Assembly: GCF_025420585.1 (NCBI RefSeq)
Contig: NZ_JAOEGB010000003.1
Coordinates: 186,001 to 250,000 of the forward strand
Direction of reading: 5' to 3'
Length of the DNA: 64,000 nt
Origin: Planotetraspora sp. A-T 1434
GTDB taxonomy: Bacteria; Actinomycetota; Actinomycetes; Streptosporangiales; Streptosporangiaceae
Shown: positions 17,569-25,609 of the stretch, in pieces
Layout of the letters: each line of letters begins with the position of its first letter
Position numbering within the stretch: the stretch's first letter is position 1
Made by a program: the position numbers and the translations under genes
The notes under the pieces: generated by a model
What the model was told of the DNA's origin: nothing
The model's database searches: none
What the model saw: the letters and a program-made list of their open reading frames with translations, nothing else

Positions 17569-19704
17569 TCAGCGGGCCGGTACGGAGAAGGCACCTGTGG
17601 CGGCGGGGACGCGGGCCTCGAGCTCGAACCAGTGTCCGTCGCGGGTGGTGATGAGACGGCCGTCGAGGGCGGCCAACCGCGTCGTCAGGTTGCCCATCCC
17701 CGCGGAGCCCTGGCGTCCACCGGCCTGACCCCCGGCCTGACCCCCGGCCGAGCGCACGCCGTCGTTGCGCACGCGGAGCCGTACCCCGCCCTGCTCGGAC
17801 ACCGACGTGATCGTGCAGTGGCGCGCGGCGCTGTGCCGGAGCACATTGGTCACCGCCTCACGGAGCACCGTGCTGAGCACGCTCTCGACCTCGGCGGTGA
17901 TCGGGCCGTGGCCCAGCTCGACCGCGACCTCGATGCCCGCGGCGCCCAGGATCGACCGGGCCGACTCCGCCTCGACGGTCAGCGACATCTCGTGCCTCTT
18001 GCCGGAGACGGAGCGCATGTCGATCTCGGCCCTCTCCACCATCGCGAGCACATCGTCGATCTCGACGCGGGCCCGTTCGAGGTCGAGCCGTCTGGCCAGC
18101 TCGCACTTGAGGAGGATCGCCGCCATGCTGTGGCCGAGCAGATCGTGCAGGTCACGGGCGGCGCGCAGGCGTTCCTCGACGACCGCCGAACGGGCCAGGT
18201 CCTCTTTGACCGCCTGCATCTCCTTCACCAGCCGGGCCAGGCGGAGGAGGCCGTAGACGACCAGGCCGGTCACCAGCGTGCTCACCGTGGAATTGACCGT
18301 CGTGGCGGGCTCCAGCCCGAGGGCGACGCCTATCACCGCGATGCTCGCCGTCACGCAGACGACGAGCGGCCAGGCGAGCATCATGGGGAAGGCGAGCAGG
18401 ACTGGGCCGGCGAGGAAGCCGGCGACGCCCAGCCAGACCTCGCCGAAAGCGAGGACCGGAGCATAGGTGAGCAGGGCCATGACGCCCAGCGACCGCATGT
18501 GCCGGCCGGACACCGAGCGGAGCTGCATGAAGACGATCACAGCGAGGCAGGCGGCCGCCGGAAGCAGCAGGTCCGCGGGCAGTCGCAGCAGAGCCTTGGC
18601 GCTGAACCCGGTCAGGACGGCGGCCAGCAGGGCAAGTGACAGGGCGGAGGAGCGCCTGTCGTCCGCCGGGAACGACAGGGCGGGGCCGGCGCCGGGAAGC
18701 GTGACGGCCACGGTGAAATGGCCGGTGGGCGACAGGCCCGTGGTGAGCGAACCACCCGCCTCGGCAACTTGGCGGGGGAGATCGCCCAGGCTCTCGTCCT
18801 CCGCCGTCCTGGTCCCGTCGTTCGTGATGCGGAGCCGTACCCCTCCCCCGGGCATCTCGGTCTCGATCGTGCATGTGGTGGCGGTGCCGCGCCGGACGAC
18901 CTCGGTCACCGCCTCCCGGAGCACGGCCGCGAGCAACGCGCCTGTGGGCCCCAGCGGTTCGGTGTGGCCGACGCGGATGTGCGCCGTGACGTCCGAGGCC
19001 GTGAGCATCGCGCGGGCAGTGGTGATCTCGGGAGTCAGGGACAGCGCGCGGTAACCCGCGGCGGCGGCCCGCGCCTCGGCCAGGCAGCGGCGCGCGGTGC
19101 CGGTGACCTCGCCCACGATCTCGGCCATGCGTTCCGGCTGGGCCAGAGCGAGCCTGCCACCTGCGCCGATCGCGGCAAGGCCTCGCCCGAGGCCGTCGTT
19201 CAGCTCGGCGGCGATGCGCAGCCGTTCATCGGTGACGGCGGCCATGACGAGTGCCGGCCGCGCGGCGTGCAGCTGGTCCACCCGCTCGGTGAGCCGGGTG
19301 AGACCGTAGATCACCAGAGCGACCAGCACCATCGTGATCGTGGCGTCGGCCGTGGCGGACGCGTCGCCGTACCGGACCGAGGCGATCAGTGCCGCGGCGA
19401 CGGCGACCGCGGGCGCGAAAGCCCGCAACGGTGACAGCAGCAGCGATCCGGCCATGAAACCGAGCATCCCGACGGAGGCGCCGCAAGCGAGAACGCCTCC
19501 GAATCCCACCCCGGCCTGTACGGCGAGCAGCACCGGCCCCCGGAACCGCCTGAGCGCCGGCAAAATCTGAACGAGCTGCAGCGCGAACACCGGAACTGCG
19601 ACCAGCGCTCCGGCCAGCAGATACACGCTCGCGAACGCGGCAAGAACGACGATGACGATCCCTCGCGCCAGGCGAGGCGCCTCAATCTGGAGCAATCGAC
19701 ACAC
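17569..19704 (-). CDS. Tandem-fused DesK-type kinase with degenerate first unit
   Basis: A 711-residue protein made of two consecutive DesK-like units, each with four to six membrane helices, a HisKA_3 helix and a HATPase domain. Unit 2 is orthodox: RAARDLHDLLGHSMAAI (His 520), N-box REAVTNVLRHS, RVRNDG and GMGNLTTRLAALDG. Unit 1 has the same architecture, but the acceptor position is Asn 169 (RIAAELNDGLGRGLAAI) and the N-box reads REAVTEVVRRG, so both phosphotransfer and ATP/Mg binding should be lost. RLRITNDGTRTA in unit 1 mirrors RLRVRNDGVRSA in unit 2, proving an internal duplication. A GGQAGGQAGG spacer sits near the end. The active half likely phosphorylates the convergent regulator (16863), with the dead half as sensor or scaffold; that role is inference. 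Confidence 0.85.
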   Translation of the reverse strand: MCRLLQIEAPRLARGIVIVVLAAFASVYLLAGALVAVPVFALQLVQILPALRRFRGPVLLAVQAGVGFGGVLACGASVGMLGFMAGSLLLSPLRAFAPAVAVAAALIASVRYGDASATADATITMVLVALVIYGLTRLTERVDQLHAARPALVMAAVTDERLRIAAELNDGLGRGLAAIGAGGRLALAQPERMAEIVGEVTGTARRCLAEARAAAAGYRALSLTPEITTARAMLTASDVTAHIRVGHTEPLGPTGALLAAVLREAVTEVVRRGTATTCTIETEMPGGGVRLRITNDGTRTAEDESLGDLPRQVAEAGGSLTTGLSPTGHFTVAVTLPGAGPALSFPADDRRSSALSLALLAAVLTGFSAKALLRLPADLLLPAAACLAVIVFMQLRSVSGRHMRSLGVMALLTYAPVLAFGEVWLGVAGFLAGPVLLAFPMMLAWPLVVCVTASIAVIGVALGLEPATTVNSTVSTLVTGLVVYGLLRLARLVKEMQAVKEDLARSAVVEERLRAARDLHDLLGHSMAAILLKCELARRLDLERARVEIDDVLAMVERAEIDMRSVSGKRHEMSLTVEAESARSILGAAGIEVAVELGHGPITAEVESVLSTVLREAVTNVLRHSAARHCTITSVSEQGGVRLRVRNDGVRSAGGQAGGQAGGRQGSAGMGNLTTRLAALDGRLITTRDGHWFELEARVPAATGAFSVPAR

Positions 19705-19918
19705 ACCCCCGACCCGGAGGGAAAGCCTAGGGCGAATCCGGGCAGAGCGCGGCCCCCAGCCCCGACCACGCGCAACACCTGGCCGCCGGGCTCCATCCGG
19801 TCACGATCGGCGTGCACAGCGTGGGTGGACCGGAGGGCGGTGCCGGCATGCCGGTCACCGGCTGGGAGACCGGCCCGGCCCCATCATGCGGTTCTCCCAG
19901 GTGGCGGCCGGCCGCCGG
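19705..19918. other. Intergenic region upstream of the double kinase
   Basis: GC-rich sequence between the kinase start and the ricT fragment. The minus-strand frame continues loosely from the fragment without recognisable residues, so this may be further eroded ricT 3' sequence plus the kinase promoter. I see no gene. Confidence 0.4.
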
Positions 19919-20014
19919 AACGTTGTGGCCGACGGTGCCCTGACCCTCCGGGGTGTCCACGGCCAGCCCGACCTGCGGCGCGGAAGCCCGGAACTCCTAT
20001 TAGAGCGGGTGCTC
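19919..20014 (-). pseudogene. Displaced 3' fragment of ricT (older copy)
   Basis: The minus strand encodes EFRASAPQVGLAVDTPEGQG, then TVGHNVP, clearly matching EFRASAPRVGLAVETPEGAG and TVVGHNVP of the intact ricT at 24610. DNA identity stops abruptly at GCGGGTGCTC on the high-coordinate side, the same base as in the copy at 21211-21409. The other end has drifted beyond recognition. I interpret it as the displaced gene end left at the far boundary of an integrated element. Confidence 0.7.
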
Positions 20015-20172
20015 GTTGAGTGAGGTAATCGAGATCTACAGCATGCGCGCAGCCGGCCACGGATTGTTAAGTCCCCGCTATTTACGCGGCCCTTGCGGCG
20101 GCATAGATTCTCGCCTGGCCCGCCGCTATTGGAACGGTCCCGGCGGTCGGCCTTCCCGAGGAAGGACAGCCC

Positions 20173-20982
20173 ATGGCTCAGCCCTACCGGCCTTTCACCC
20201 CCATCCCCACGGTGACTCCGACCACCACCACGCAGGAGGTCACCGACTGGTTCTACCTGCGCCGCGCCCAAGTCGAGGCGCTGGCCAGATCGATGACCAT
20301 CAAGTCCGACATCAGCCCGGACGTGATGGAGTTCCTGGGGCGCAAGCTCAGGACGATGGAGGGGCGGCTGACGGGCGGCATCCCGCCGGCCACGGTCGTG
20401 AACGACCTCCAGGCCTGGCTCGGGGAGGGCGGTGACCACGGAGCGTGGGACTTCTACGTCGCCGCACAGACCAAGCAGGACCAGGCCGAACTGGCCCGCC
20501 AGGCTGAGGCCGCCAGGAGTCTGGCCGTCGACCAGGCGAGAAATCGAGCCTCGGCCGCCGCGATCGCTCTGACCAAGACCTATGGCTCCGGGCTGCTGTC
20601 CGACCGGGGAACCGGCCGGGTGATCGCCGGCCTCGCCGTCGTCAACACCCCGGCGACCTTCACGGGGATCTCCGGCGTGGACAAGCACACTCATCCCAGT
20701 CACCCGGTCATCGACGAGCTTCTTAAGGGCACCCACAAGGCCGAGGAATGGCCGCAGGCCTCCTGCGCCGAGGTGGACGCGCTGAAGTCCTACCTCCACG
20801 CCGCCGCTCCCCCGATCACCTCAATCGCTCAGATCCCGCGTGGAGCGCTGGTCTTCCACGCGCAGGTATGGAACATCGGCGGGCCCAGGGGCGGCAAGAG
20901 CAGCACGCCGCACTGGCAGGCCAGGGGCGCCTGCGCCAACTGCTCGCAGTGGGTGGAGAAGATCGGCGCGCTGCTGGCCTGA
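20173..20982 (+). CDS. Deaminase-fold protein (YwqJ-like), orphan
   Basis: A 269-residue cytoplasmic protein starting at ATG 20173 after a GAGGAAGGA site. The N-terminal 170 residues are helical, with an Ala/Gln-rich coiled segment (about 95-130). The C-terminal roughly 100 residues carry a plausible deaminase-fold zinc site: SCAEVDAL (Cys 198-Ala-Glu 200) and, 54 residues on, ACANCSQW (Cys 254, Cys 257). The order [H/C]AE ... CxxC is that of YwqJ-related and other toxin-associated nucleic-acid deaminases. No immunity gene follows; the next sequence is ricT debris. It may be cargo of an integrative element, or a self- or phage-targeting effector. Substrate unknown. Confidence 0.6.
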   Translation: MAQPYRPFTPIPTVTPTTTTQEVTDWFYLRRAQVEALARSMTIKSDISPDVMEFLGRKLRTMEGRLTGGIPPATVVNDLQAWLGEGGDHGAWDFYVAAQTKQDQAELARQAEAARSLAVDQARNRASAAAIALTKTYGSGLLSDRGTGRVIAGLAVVNTPATFTGISGVDKHTHPSHPVIDELLKGTHKAEEWPQASCAEVDALKSYLHAAAPPITSIAQIPRGALVFHAQVWNIGGPRGGKSSTPHWQARGACANCSQWVEKIGALLA

Positions 20983-21167
20983 CCCAAGGGTGCCCTATCC
21001 CGGCCGGCGCGCGGTCCGAGAGCCGCCGGCCGGGATCAGCGCCGCACGGACGCGCATTTTCATCCTCCTCGACACTCCGAAATGCCCGCTTGACTAGTGG
21101 CCTAGCCCGGTAGGTTGAACACTCCTTCGGGCAGCGGGCACAGCGCTCTCCACATTGGCGGAGCCTT
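20983..21167. other. Intergenic, no gene recognised
   Basis: Short spacer after the deaminase-like gene. It contains an imperfect inverted repeat of CCGGCCGG-type sequence around 21000-21031 (CCCGGCCGGCGC ... GCCGGCCGGG) that could act as a terminator. Nothing else is visible. Confidence 0.35.
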
Positions 21168-21409
21168 CTACTCCTCGGGATCGCTGACGGCCACCGGCTG
21201 GGATGTGCCGTACATCGTGTCGTGTTGCTTGCGGGGCGAGCAGACGGAGGCGGAGGGGCAGGCGCAGCGGCGGCCTCCGTCGTCGAGGCGGACGATGACC
21301 GAGTCCGAAGGCACGTTGTGGCCGACGACGGTGCCCGCGCCCTCCGGGGTCTCGACGGCCAGCCCCACCCGCGGCGCGGAAGCCCGGAACTCCGATAGAG
21401 CGGGTGCTC
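21168..21409 (-). pseudogene. Displaced 3' end of ricT (recent copy; inferred attachment-site arm)
   Basis: From 21211 to 21409 this sequence is almost identical to 24653-24852 in the intact ricT gene; I count two substitutions and one single-base deletion in about 200 bp. It encodes EFRASAPRVGLAVETPEGAG through PSASVCSPRKQHD and then a different ending, TMYGTSQPVAVSDPEE, with its own stop. Identity ends sharply at GCGGGTGCTC, where an integrase gene begins 30 bp further on. This is the expected structure of an attachment site for an element that inserts near the 3' end of ricT and carries a replacement end. Confidence 0.8.
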
Positions 21410-21438
21410 GTATTACCTCTGGAGTGCATACTCAACCC

Positions 21439-22595
21439 ATGCCCCCGGAGGCCGAAGTGCCCAAGTCGCGCTGGTGGATCGCCCCCGATCTCGCTGCGGC
21501 GCTGGAACGCGGCGAGACTTTCGCTGACTGGCTGACCGATCGCGTACCTGTCGCTTCGTATGCGGGTATCTCGGCAGACCTCGCCCGAGCCGAACACGGC
21601 GTCGAGGACCAGCATGCAGCCAACCAACGGCACGCGGCCAGGCTCGGACTCGCGATCGTCAAGTTCTACGAGGACAACGACAAGACAGCCGCGAAGGATG
21701 AAGTGGTGCGTGACGCCTTCGACCTCCTGGTCAAGGACATCGGCCGACGTCGCGCCTCTGAGGGTTTCCGCGTCGTCGGCACGATGTGCACCGAGCGCGA
21801 GCGTCTCTACCGACGTCCGGGGGACTACGAGCGCATCGTCAAGGCGCTGACCGTTGCCGATGACGGGATCCTGATCGAGGACGGCCGGCACTTCGACCTG
21901 TACGGCGACGGTGCCGAGATGATCGCCTCGTCGGCGTAGCTCAGTCGATGCGGGAGATCCGCAAGATTCGCGAGCGGACGAAGCGATCCCATCAGGCACG
22001 CGCCCAGCGTGGGAAGTTCACGGGTGGACCGCGCCGCTTCGGCTGGCTGGGCGCTGACCAGCGGACCGGACGCCCATGCAACATGCACCGACACCCGGAC
22101 GAGTGGCCCTACTTCTACCGCTGTGTCGCGGACGGCAAGGGAAGTTGTGGCCGGGTAGCGAGGAACGGCGAACTCGTGGACCTCTACCTCACTGAACTCG
22201 TCCTCCAGAAGCTTGAGAAGCAGTTCCAGCACGTAACGGCGGTAGATGAGCCATGGCCGGACTCTGACAGGCTGGCCCAGGTCGAGCAGAAGGCCACCAA
22301 CCTCCGGAAGCGTTGGCGGGACAACATCGTCAGCGACGACTTCTTCTACACGGAGTTTCCCCAGCTCGAAGCCGAGATCAAGCGGCTACGGGCGGATCAA
22401 CAGCGACACACCCTGTCGCAACAGCGCCGTTTTCACTGGCCGGCGAGGTGCGGAAGCAGTGGAAAGAGATGGACCTCGCCCAACGACGCGCCGCGATCGG
22501 TGACGTCCTGCACGCTCTCATCGTCTACCCGTTGAGCAAGGGTGCATGGCGTCGCGGCCCCTTCGATCCCAACAAGCTCAAGCCGATATGGAAGC
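21439..22595 (+). pseudogene. Serine integrase broken by two frameshifts
   Basis: Three consecutive reading frames spell one large serine recombinase. Frame one (21439-21920) holds the catalytic domain: VASYAGISADLARAEHGVED with the nucleophile Ser 45, then TERERLYRRPGDYERI. The normally invariant Arg two residues before the Ser is Gly 43. A single missing base near 21923 shifts to the frame encoding REIRKIRERTKRSHQARAQR, the recombinase domain and the zinc-ribbon region. A second missing base near 22431 leads to LAGEVRKQWKEMDLAQRRAA and the family's terminal FDPNKLKPIW. The gene abuts the ricT-derived attachment site, as integrase genes usually do. Inactive as read. Confidence 0.8.
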
Positions 22596-23080
22596 CAGCG
22601 CGGGAGCCTCCGGGCTCGGCTCCCACACTCGAAGCCCTCGCTGGGCGAGCCATTCCGCGCGGCCTTCGAGGACGGCCACAGCGTCGCTGAACAGGGCTTC
22701 GGCGTCGCGCGGCGTAGTGGCGAGCCGATCGAGACACGATGCCCATGGCAAGAGTTCCATGCCGCGTTTAAGATCGACGCCCCAGACGATCACATCAGGG
22801 CAGGCCGAGAGGTTGCCCATGATGACGTTGACGCCGCCGCTTTTCCCCGCTCCCGCGATGCCACCCACGAGGGCATGACGGCGCAGCAGCGAGACGCGTG
22901 CAGGGCTTCCGTCTTCGAACACGCCCAGCTCGATTGGCTGGCCGATCGAGGCCACCGAAGGCCCTCGCCATTCGATGGCGTCGGCATGCGGGTCAGTTCC
23001 GATCACCCGGAGTTCGAGCCTGTTGGCCTTCTCCGGAATCGGCTGGATACGGCCTGCTCCGCGGCGTGTCCCGAGAGCGG
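22578..23080 (-). pseudogene. Truncated FtsK/SpoIIIE-type DNA translocase (TraSA-like)
   Basis: The minus strand encodes RIQPIPEKANRLELRVIGTD, then PVELGVF-type FEDGSPARVSLLRRHALVGG with Walker A GGIAGAGKSG, and VIVWGVDLKRGMELLPWASC. This matches the conjugative translocases of actinomycete integrative elements. It has no start codon at the 5' side. It ends after VWEPSPEAPAL, precisely where the convergent integrase sequence stops, so the Walker B half was removed by a deletion that joined the two genes tail to tail near 22595. Confidence 0.75.
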
Positions 23081-23115
23081 ATTCGGCAGCCCGGGCAGGA
23101 GATTAAGGAACAAGT

Positions 23116-24192
23116 TCAGAGGACGTCCACGAACTTATATTTGGATAGGGCGCCGAACGTCGTGCTGTCAGCGAAGACCTTCGCGCACCAGTAGCCGTCA
23201 CGCTTCGGCGTGACTGTCCTGGCGTACCGGCCCGAGATGGCGCTCGACGTGGTCTTGCCGACGAGCTTCCATGACTTCGTGCCCTTCTGCCGGAAGTAGA
23301 TGTAAACCGTCTTCCCTGTCCAGGGATTTCCGCCTCGGGTCACTCGCCCGCTCAGCCGGGTGGTGTCCCCCTTCTCCACCTCGCTCGCTCCCGAAATCGT
23401 GATCTTGGAACTGAGCTTCTTGGCAGTGGAGACGGTGAAGTCCGTAGAGAACGTGAAGAGCTTGTCGTACCGCTTGACTGTGATCTTCAGTTTCCAGATT
23501 CCCGTAGTCGAATCCTCACCGAATGTCACCTTGTCGCGCAAGTAGCCATCACTGCCGATAGTGGTACTCAGTGTCTTGGTCGCGCTAGAGGCCGTGTTCT
23601 CGACATGAGCGTCGGTCACGTTGTCGACGTTCTCCAGTTTGGCGGCCACCTGCGCCGAAGCCTCGCCGCCTCGCATGAGCTGCACGTCTTTGGGAGTAAC
23701 CGTCAAAGCGGCTTTCGGACCTGCTTCGACGGGGAACGTCCTGGTCTTGGTATCGAGAACCTCGCCGTTTCGGGTGAGGGTAGCGACATACGTCCATGTG
23801 CCCGTCGGATCCGTGGACGCGACTGGAATCTGCGCAATGAGACCCGCACCAGATTCCAAGCCCACTTCCTTGTCAAGCTGTTCGAGCTGTTCCGTGACGG
23901 TGGCATTGTGCCAGGCGGCGTCATCGCTCTCTCCGGCCTTGTGAAACTTGACTGCGAGCACCGGATATGGCGGGAGCGGGCAGTCATGCACACGAGCGAT
24001 ATTCACGTCGAGGCGGAAGTCGACCGCCCCAGCGGGTGGGACGAAAACACGCGGAGCGGGGAGCGTCGGAGGTGCGTAGATATACGTAGTGCATTCATTC
24101 AAGCTGGCTGCCAAAGCTGCCGATGGCGTGATGGCCAGCAGGTTGGAGCAGAGGGCCACCGAAACCGCAATTAAGAGTGCTTTCGTACGCAT
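23116..24192 (-). CDS. Secreted protein with Ig/bacterial-surface-type repeats, function unknown
   Basis: A 358-residue exported protein starting at ATG 24192. MRTKALLIAVSVALCSNLLA plus ITPSAALAA forms a clear signal peptide. The mature part is beta-rich, with three segments of Ig-like character. The last (about 275-355) contains VEKGDTTRLSGRVTRGG, VYIYFRQKG and TVTPKRDGYWCAKVF, close to the bacterial Ig-like modules in actinomycete surface proteins that read xGTVTxxxxGxW. Cysteines are few. Base composition is visibly less GC-rich than the neighbours. It lies inside the ricT-targeting element, so it is probably element cargo. The role is unknown. Confidence 0.7.
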   Translation of the reverse strand: MRTKALLIAVSVALCSNLLAITPSAALAASLNECTTYIYAPPTLPAPRVFVPPAGAVDFRLDVNIARVHDCPLPPYPVLAVKFHKAGESDDAAWHNATVTEQLEQLDKEVGLESGAGLIAQIPVASTDPTGTWTYVATLTRNGEVLDTKTRTFPVEAGPKAALTVTPKDVQLMRGGEASAQVAAKLENVDNVTDAHVENTASSATKTLSTTIGSDGYLRDKVTFGEDSTTGIWKLKITVKRYDKLFTFSTDFTVSTAKKLSSKITISGASEVEKGDTTRLSGRVTRGGNPWTGKTVYIYFRQKGTKSWKLVGKTTSSAISGRYARTVTPKRDGYWCAKVFADSTTFGALSKYKFVDVL

Positions 24193-24301
24193 GTCATCCC
24201 TCGGTATCCCGATCAGGAAATATCTTTAGCCTCTTGCGTCGCAGATCTTAGTGGGGATGTTCAATTTGATCAACATCTCATCGATTTGAGACTTATTTGA
24301 T

Positions 24302-24538
24302 ATGGCCGAGGGCTTGTGTCCGACTGCTCTTGACGCGGAAAATCCCTCGCCACTTAAGCCAGCGATCATTACGCGGCCTTTCGGATGGTGGGACGGCGAG
24401 CCACCGGACGCCGACGAGTCCCGCCGTGCCCGCGGGGAGTGGGTCAGCACGATCGCCAAGCGTCTCGGCGTCGGACACTCCACGCTTTACGGGGCATGGA
24501 GGCCGAGCGACCCGCCCACCACCACGCCACCGGAGTGA
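24302..24538 (+). pseudogene. C-terminal helix-turn-helix fragment of a resolvase-type recombinase
   Basis: The open frame of 78 codons includes RRARGEWVSTIAKRLGVGHS then TLYGAW. This is the resolvase/invertase HTH (R-A-x-G-x-S/V-x-x-x-I-A-x-x-L-G-V-x-x-x-T-L-Y). The catalytic domain is absent and the first 35 codons are unrelated, so it is most likely a fragment. A small DNA-binding protein made from the fragment cannot be excluded. Just upstream (24270-24300) the sequence is AT-rich with CTCATCGATTTGAG, a short inverted repeat that could be an operator. Confidence 0.4.
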
Positions 24539-24609
24539 CGCCCCACACGCGCACACGCGCGTAAGGGGCTGCAACTGCGAAAGCTCCCCCGACGAAGGAA
24601 TCTCGTCTC

Positions 24610-25461
24610 CTAGTCTTCAGGATCGCTCTCGGCCACTGTCGGCGCTTCGGTGTACATCGCGTCGTGTTGCTTGCGGGGCGAGCAGACGGAGGCGGAGGGG
24701 CAGGCGCAGCGGCGGCCTCCGTCGTTGAGGCGGACGATGACCGAGTCCGAAGGCACGTTGTGGCCGACGACGGTGCCCGCGCCCTCCGGGGTCTCGACGG
24801 CCAGCCCCACCCGCGGCGCGGAAGCCCGGAACTCCTGATAGAGCGGGTGCTCATACTTAAGGCAGCACATCAACCGGCCGCAGGCCCCCGCGATCCTGAG
24901 CGGGTTGACCGGAAGGTCCTGGTCCTTGGCCATCCGGACCGAGACGGGCTCGAAGTCCTTCAGGAACGTCGCACAGCACAGGTCGCGCCCGCACGGCCCG
25001 ATGCCGCCCTGGAGCCTGGCCTCGTCACGGGGGCCGATCTGCCGCAGCTCCACACGGGCGCGCAGGTTGCGGGCCAGGTCGCGGACGAGCGCGCGGAAGT
25101 CGACGCGATGGGGCGCGGAGAAGTAGACCGTGTAGACGTTGTCCGCGTCCAGGTAGTCGACGCCGACCACCTTCATGGGCAGCTCATGGCGCTTGATGAG
25201 GCGTTTGGACACGCTGCGGGCCTCGGCCCGCCGGCGGCGGTTACCCTCGTCGCGGCTCAGGTGGTCGTCGGTGGCGACGCCCTCGCAGACGGGTAGCCCC
25301 TCGACGTCCTCGCTCACGTACTGCGGAGCCCACACGCACTCGGCCACCTCGGGCCCCGCGTCGGTCGGGACCAACACCTTGTCGCCCACCTTGGGACTGT
25401 GGCCGCCCGGGTCGAGGTAGTAGAGCCGTCCGTAACGAGTGAAGCTCACGGCCATCATCAT
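24610..25461 (-). CDS. ricT: RicT/PSP1-domain protein
   Basis: A 283-residue cytoplasmic protein of the PSP1 family (RicT/YaaT in Bacillus). I take the first of three consecutive ATGs (25461), because the frame upstream of it is basic and unlike the family. The PSP1 C-terminal domain spans about 120-220, with Cys-rich motifs GPCGRDLCCATFL and GACGRLMCCLKYEH. These cysteines coordinate Fe-S clusters in the RicAFT complex, where known. A variable C-terminal extension (CACPSASVCSPRKQHD) follows. The 3' third of this gene is duplicated twice downstream (21211 and 19919), implying that integrative elements have repeatedly entered here and supplied new gene ends. holB lies upstream, a common actinobacterial neighbourhood. 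Confidence 0.85.
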   Translation of the reverse strand: MMMAVSFTRYGRLYYLDPGGHSPKVGDKVLVPTDAGPEVAECVWAPQYVSEDVEGLPVCEGVATDDHLSRDEGNRRRRAEARSVSKRLIKRHELPMKVVGVDYLDADNVYTVYFSAPHRVDFRALVRDLARNLRARVELRQIGPRDEARLQGGIGPCGRDLCCATFLKDFEPVSVRMAKDQDLPVNPLRIAGACGRLMCCLKYEHPLYQEFRASAPRVGLAVETPEGAGTVVGHNVPSDSVIVRLNDGGRRCACPSASVCSPRKQHDAMYTEAPTVAESDPED

Positions 25462-25609
25462 GCCCAAGAGCCGGCCCTCCTCGATCGTGTACGGCTTGCG
25501 CCTGAACCCCACCTTACGTGGCCTCCGCCGTACCCAATCATGACCATCTCTTGGCGACCTCAATCCTCCGGTGGGCGAGGGTCCCGCCGGAGGATCGATG
25601 GTGCGGCGC

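Noticed and set aside
20015-24852. Prophage
   Set aside because: No capsid, tail, portal or lysis genes; integrase plus FtsK-type translocase point to an integrative conjugative element instead.
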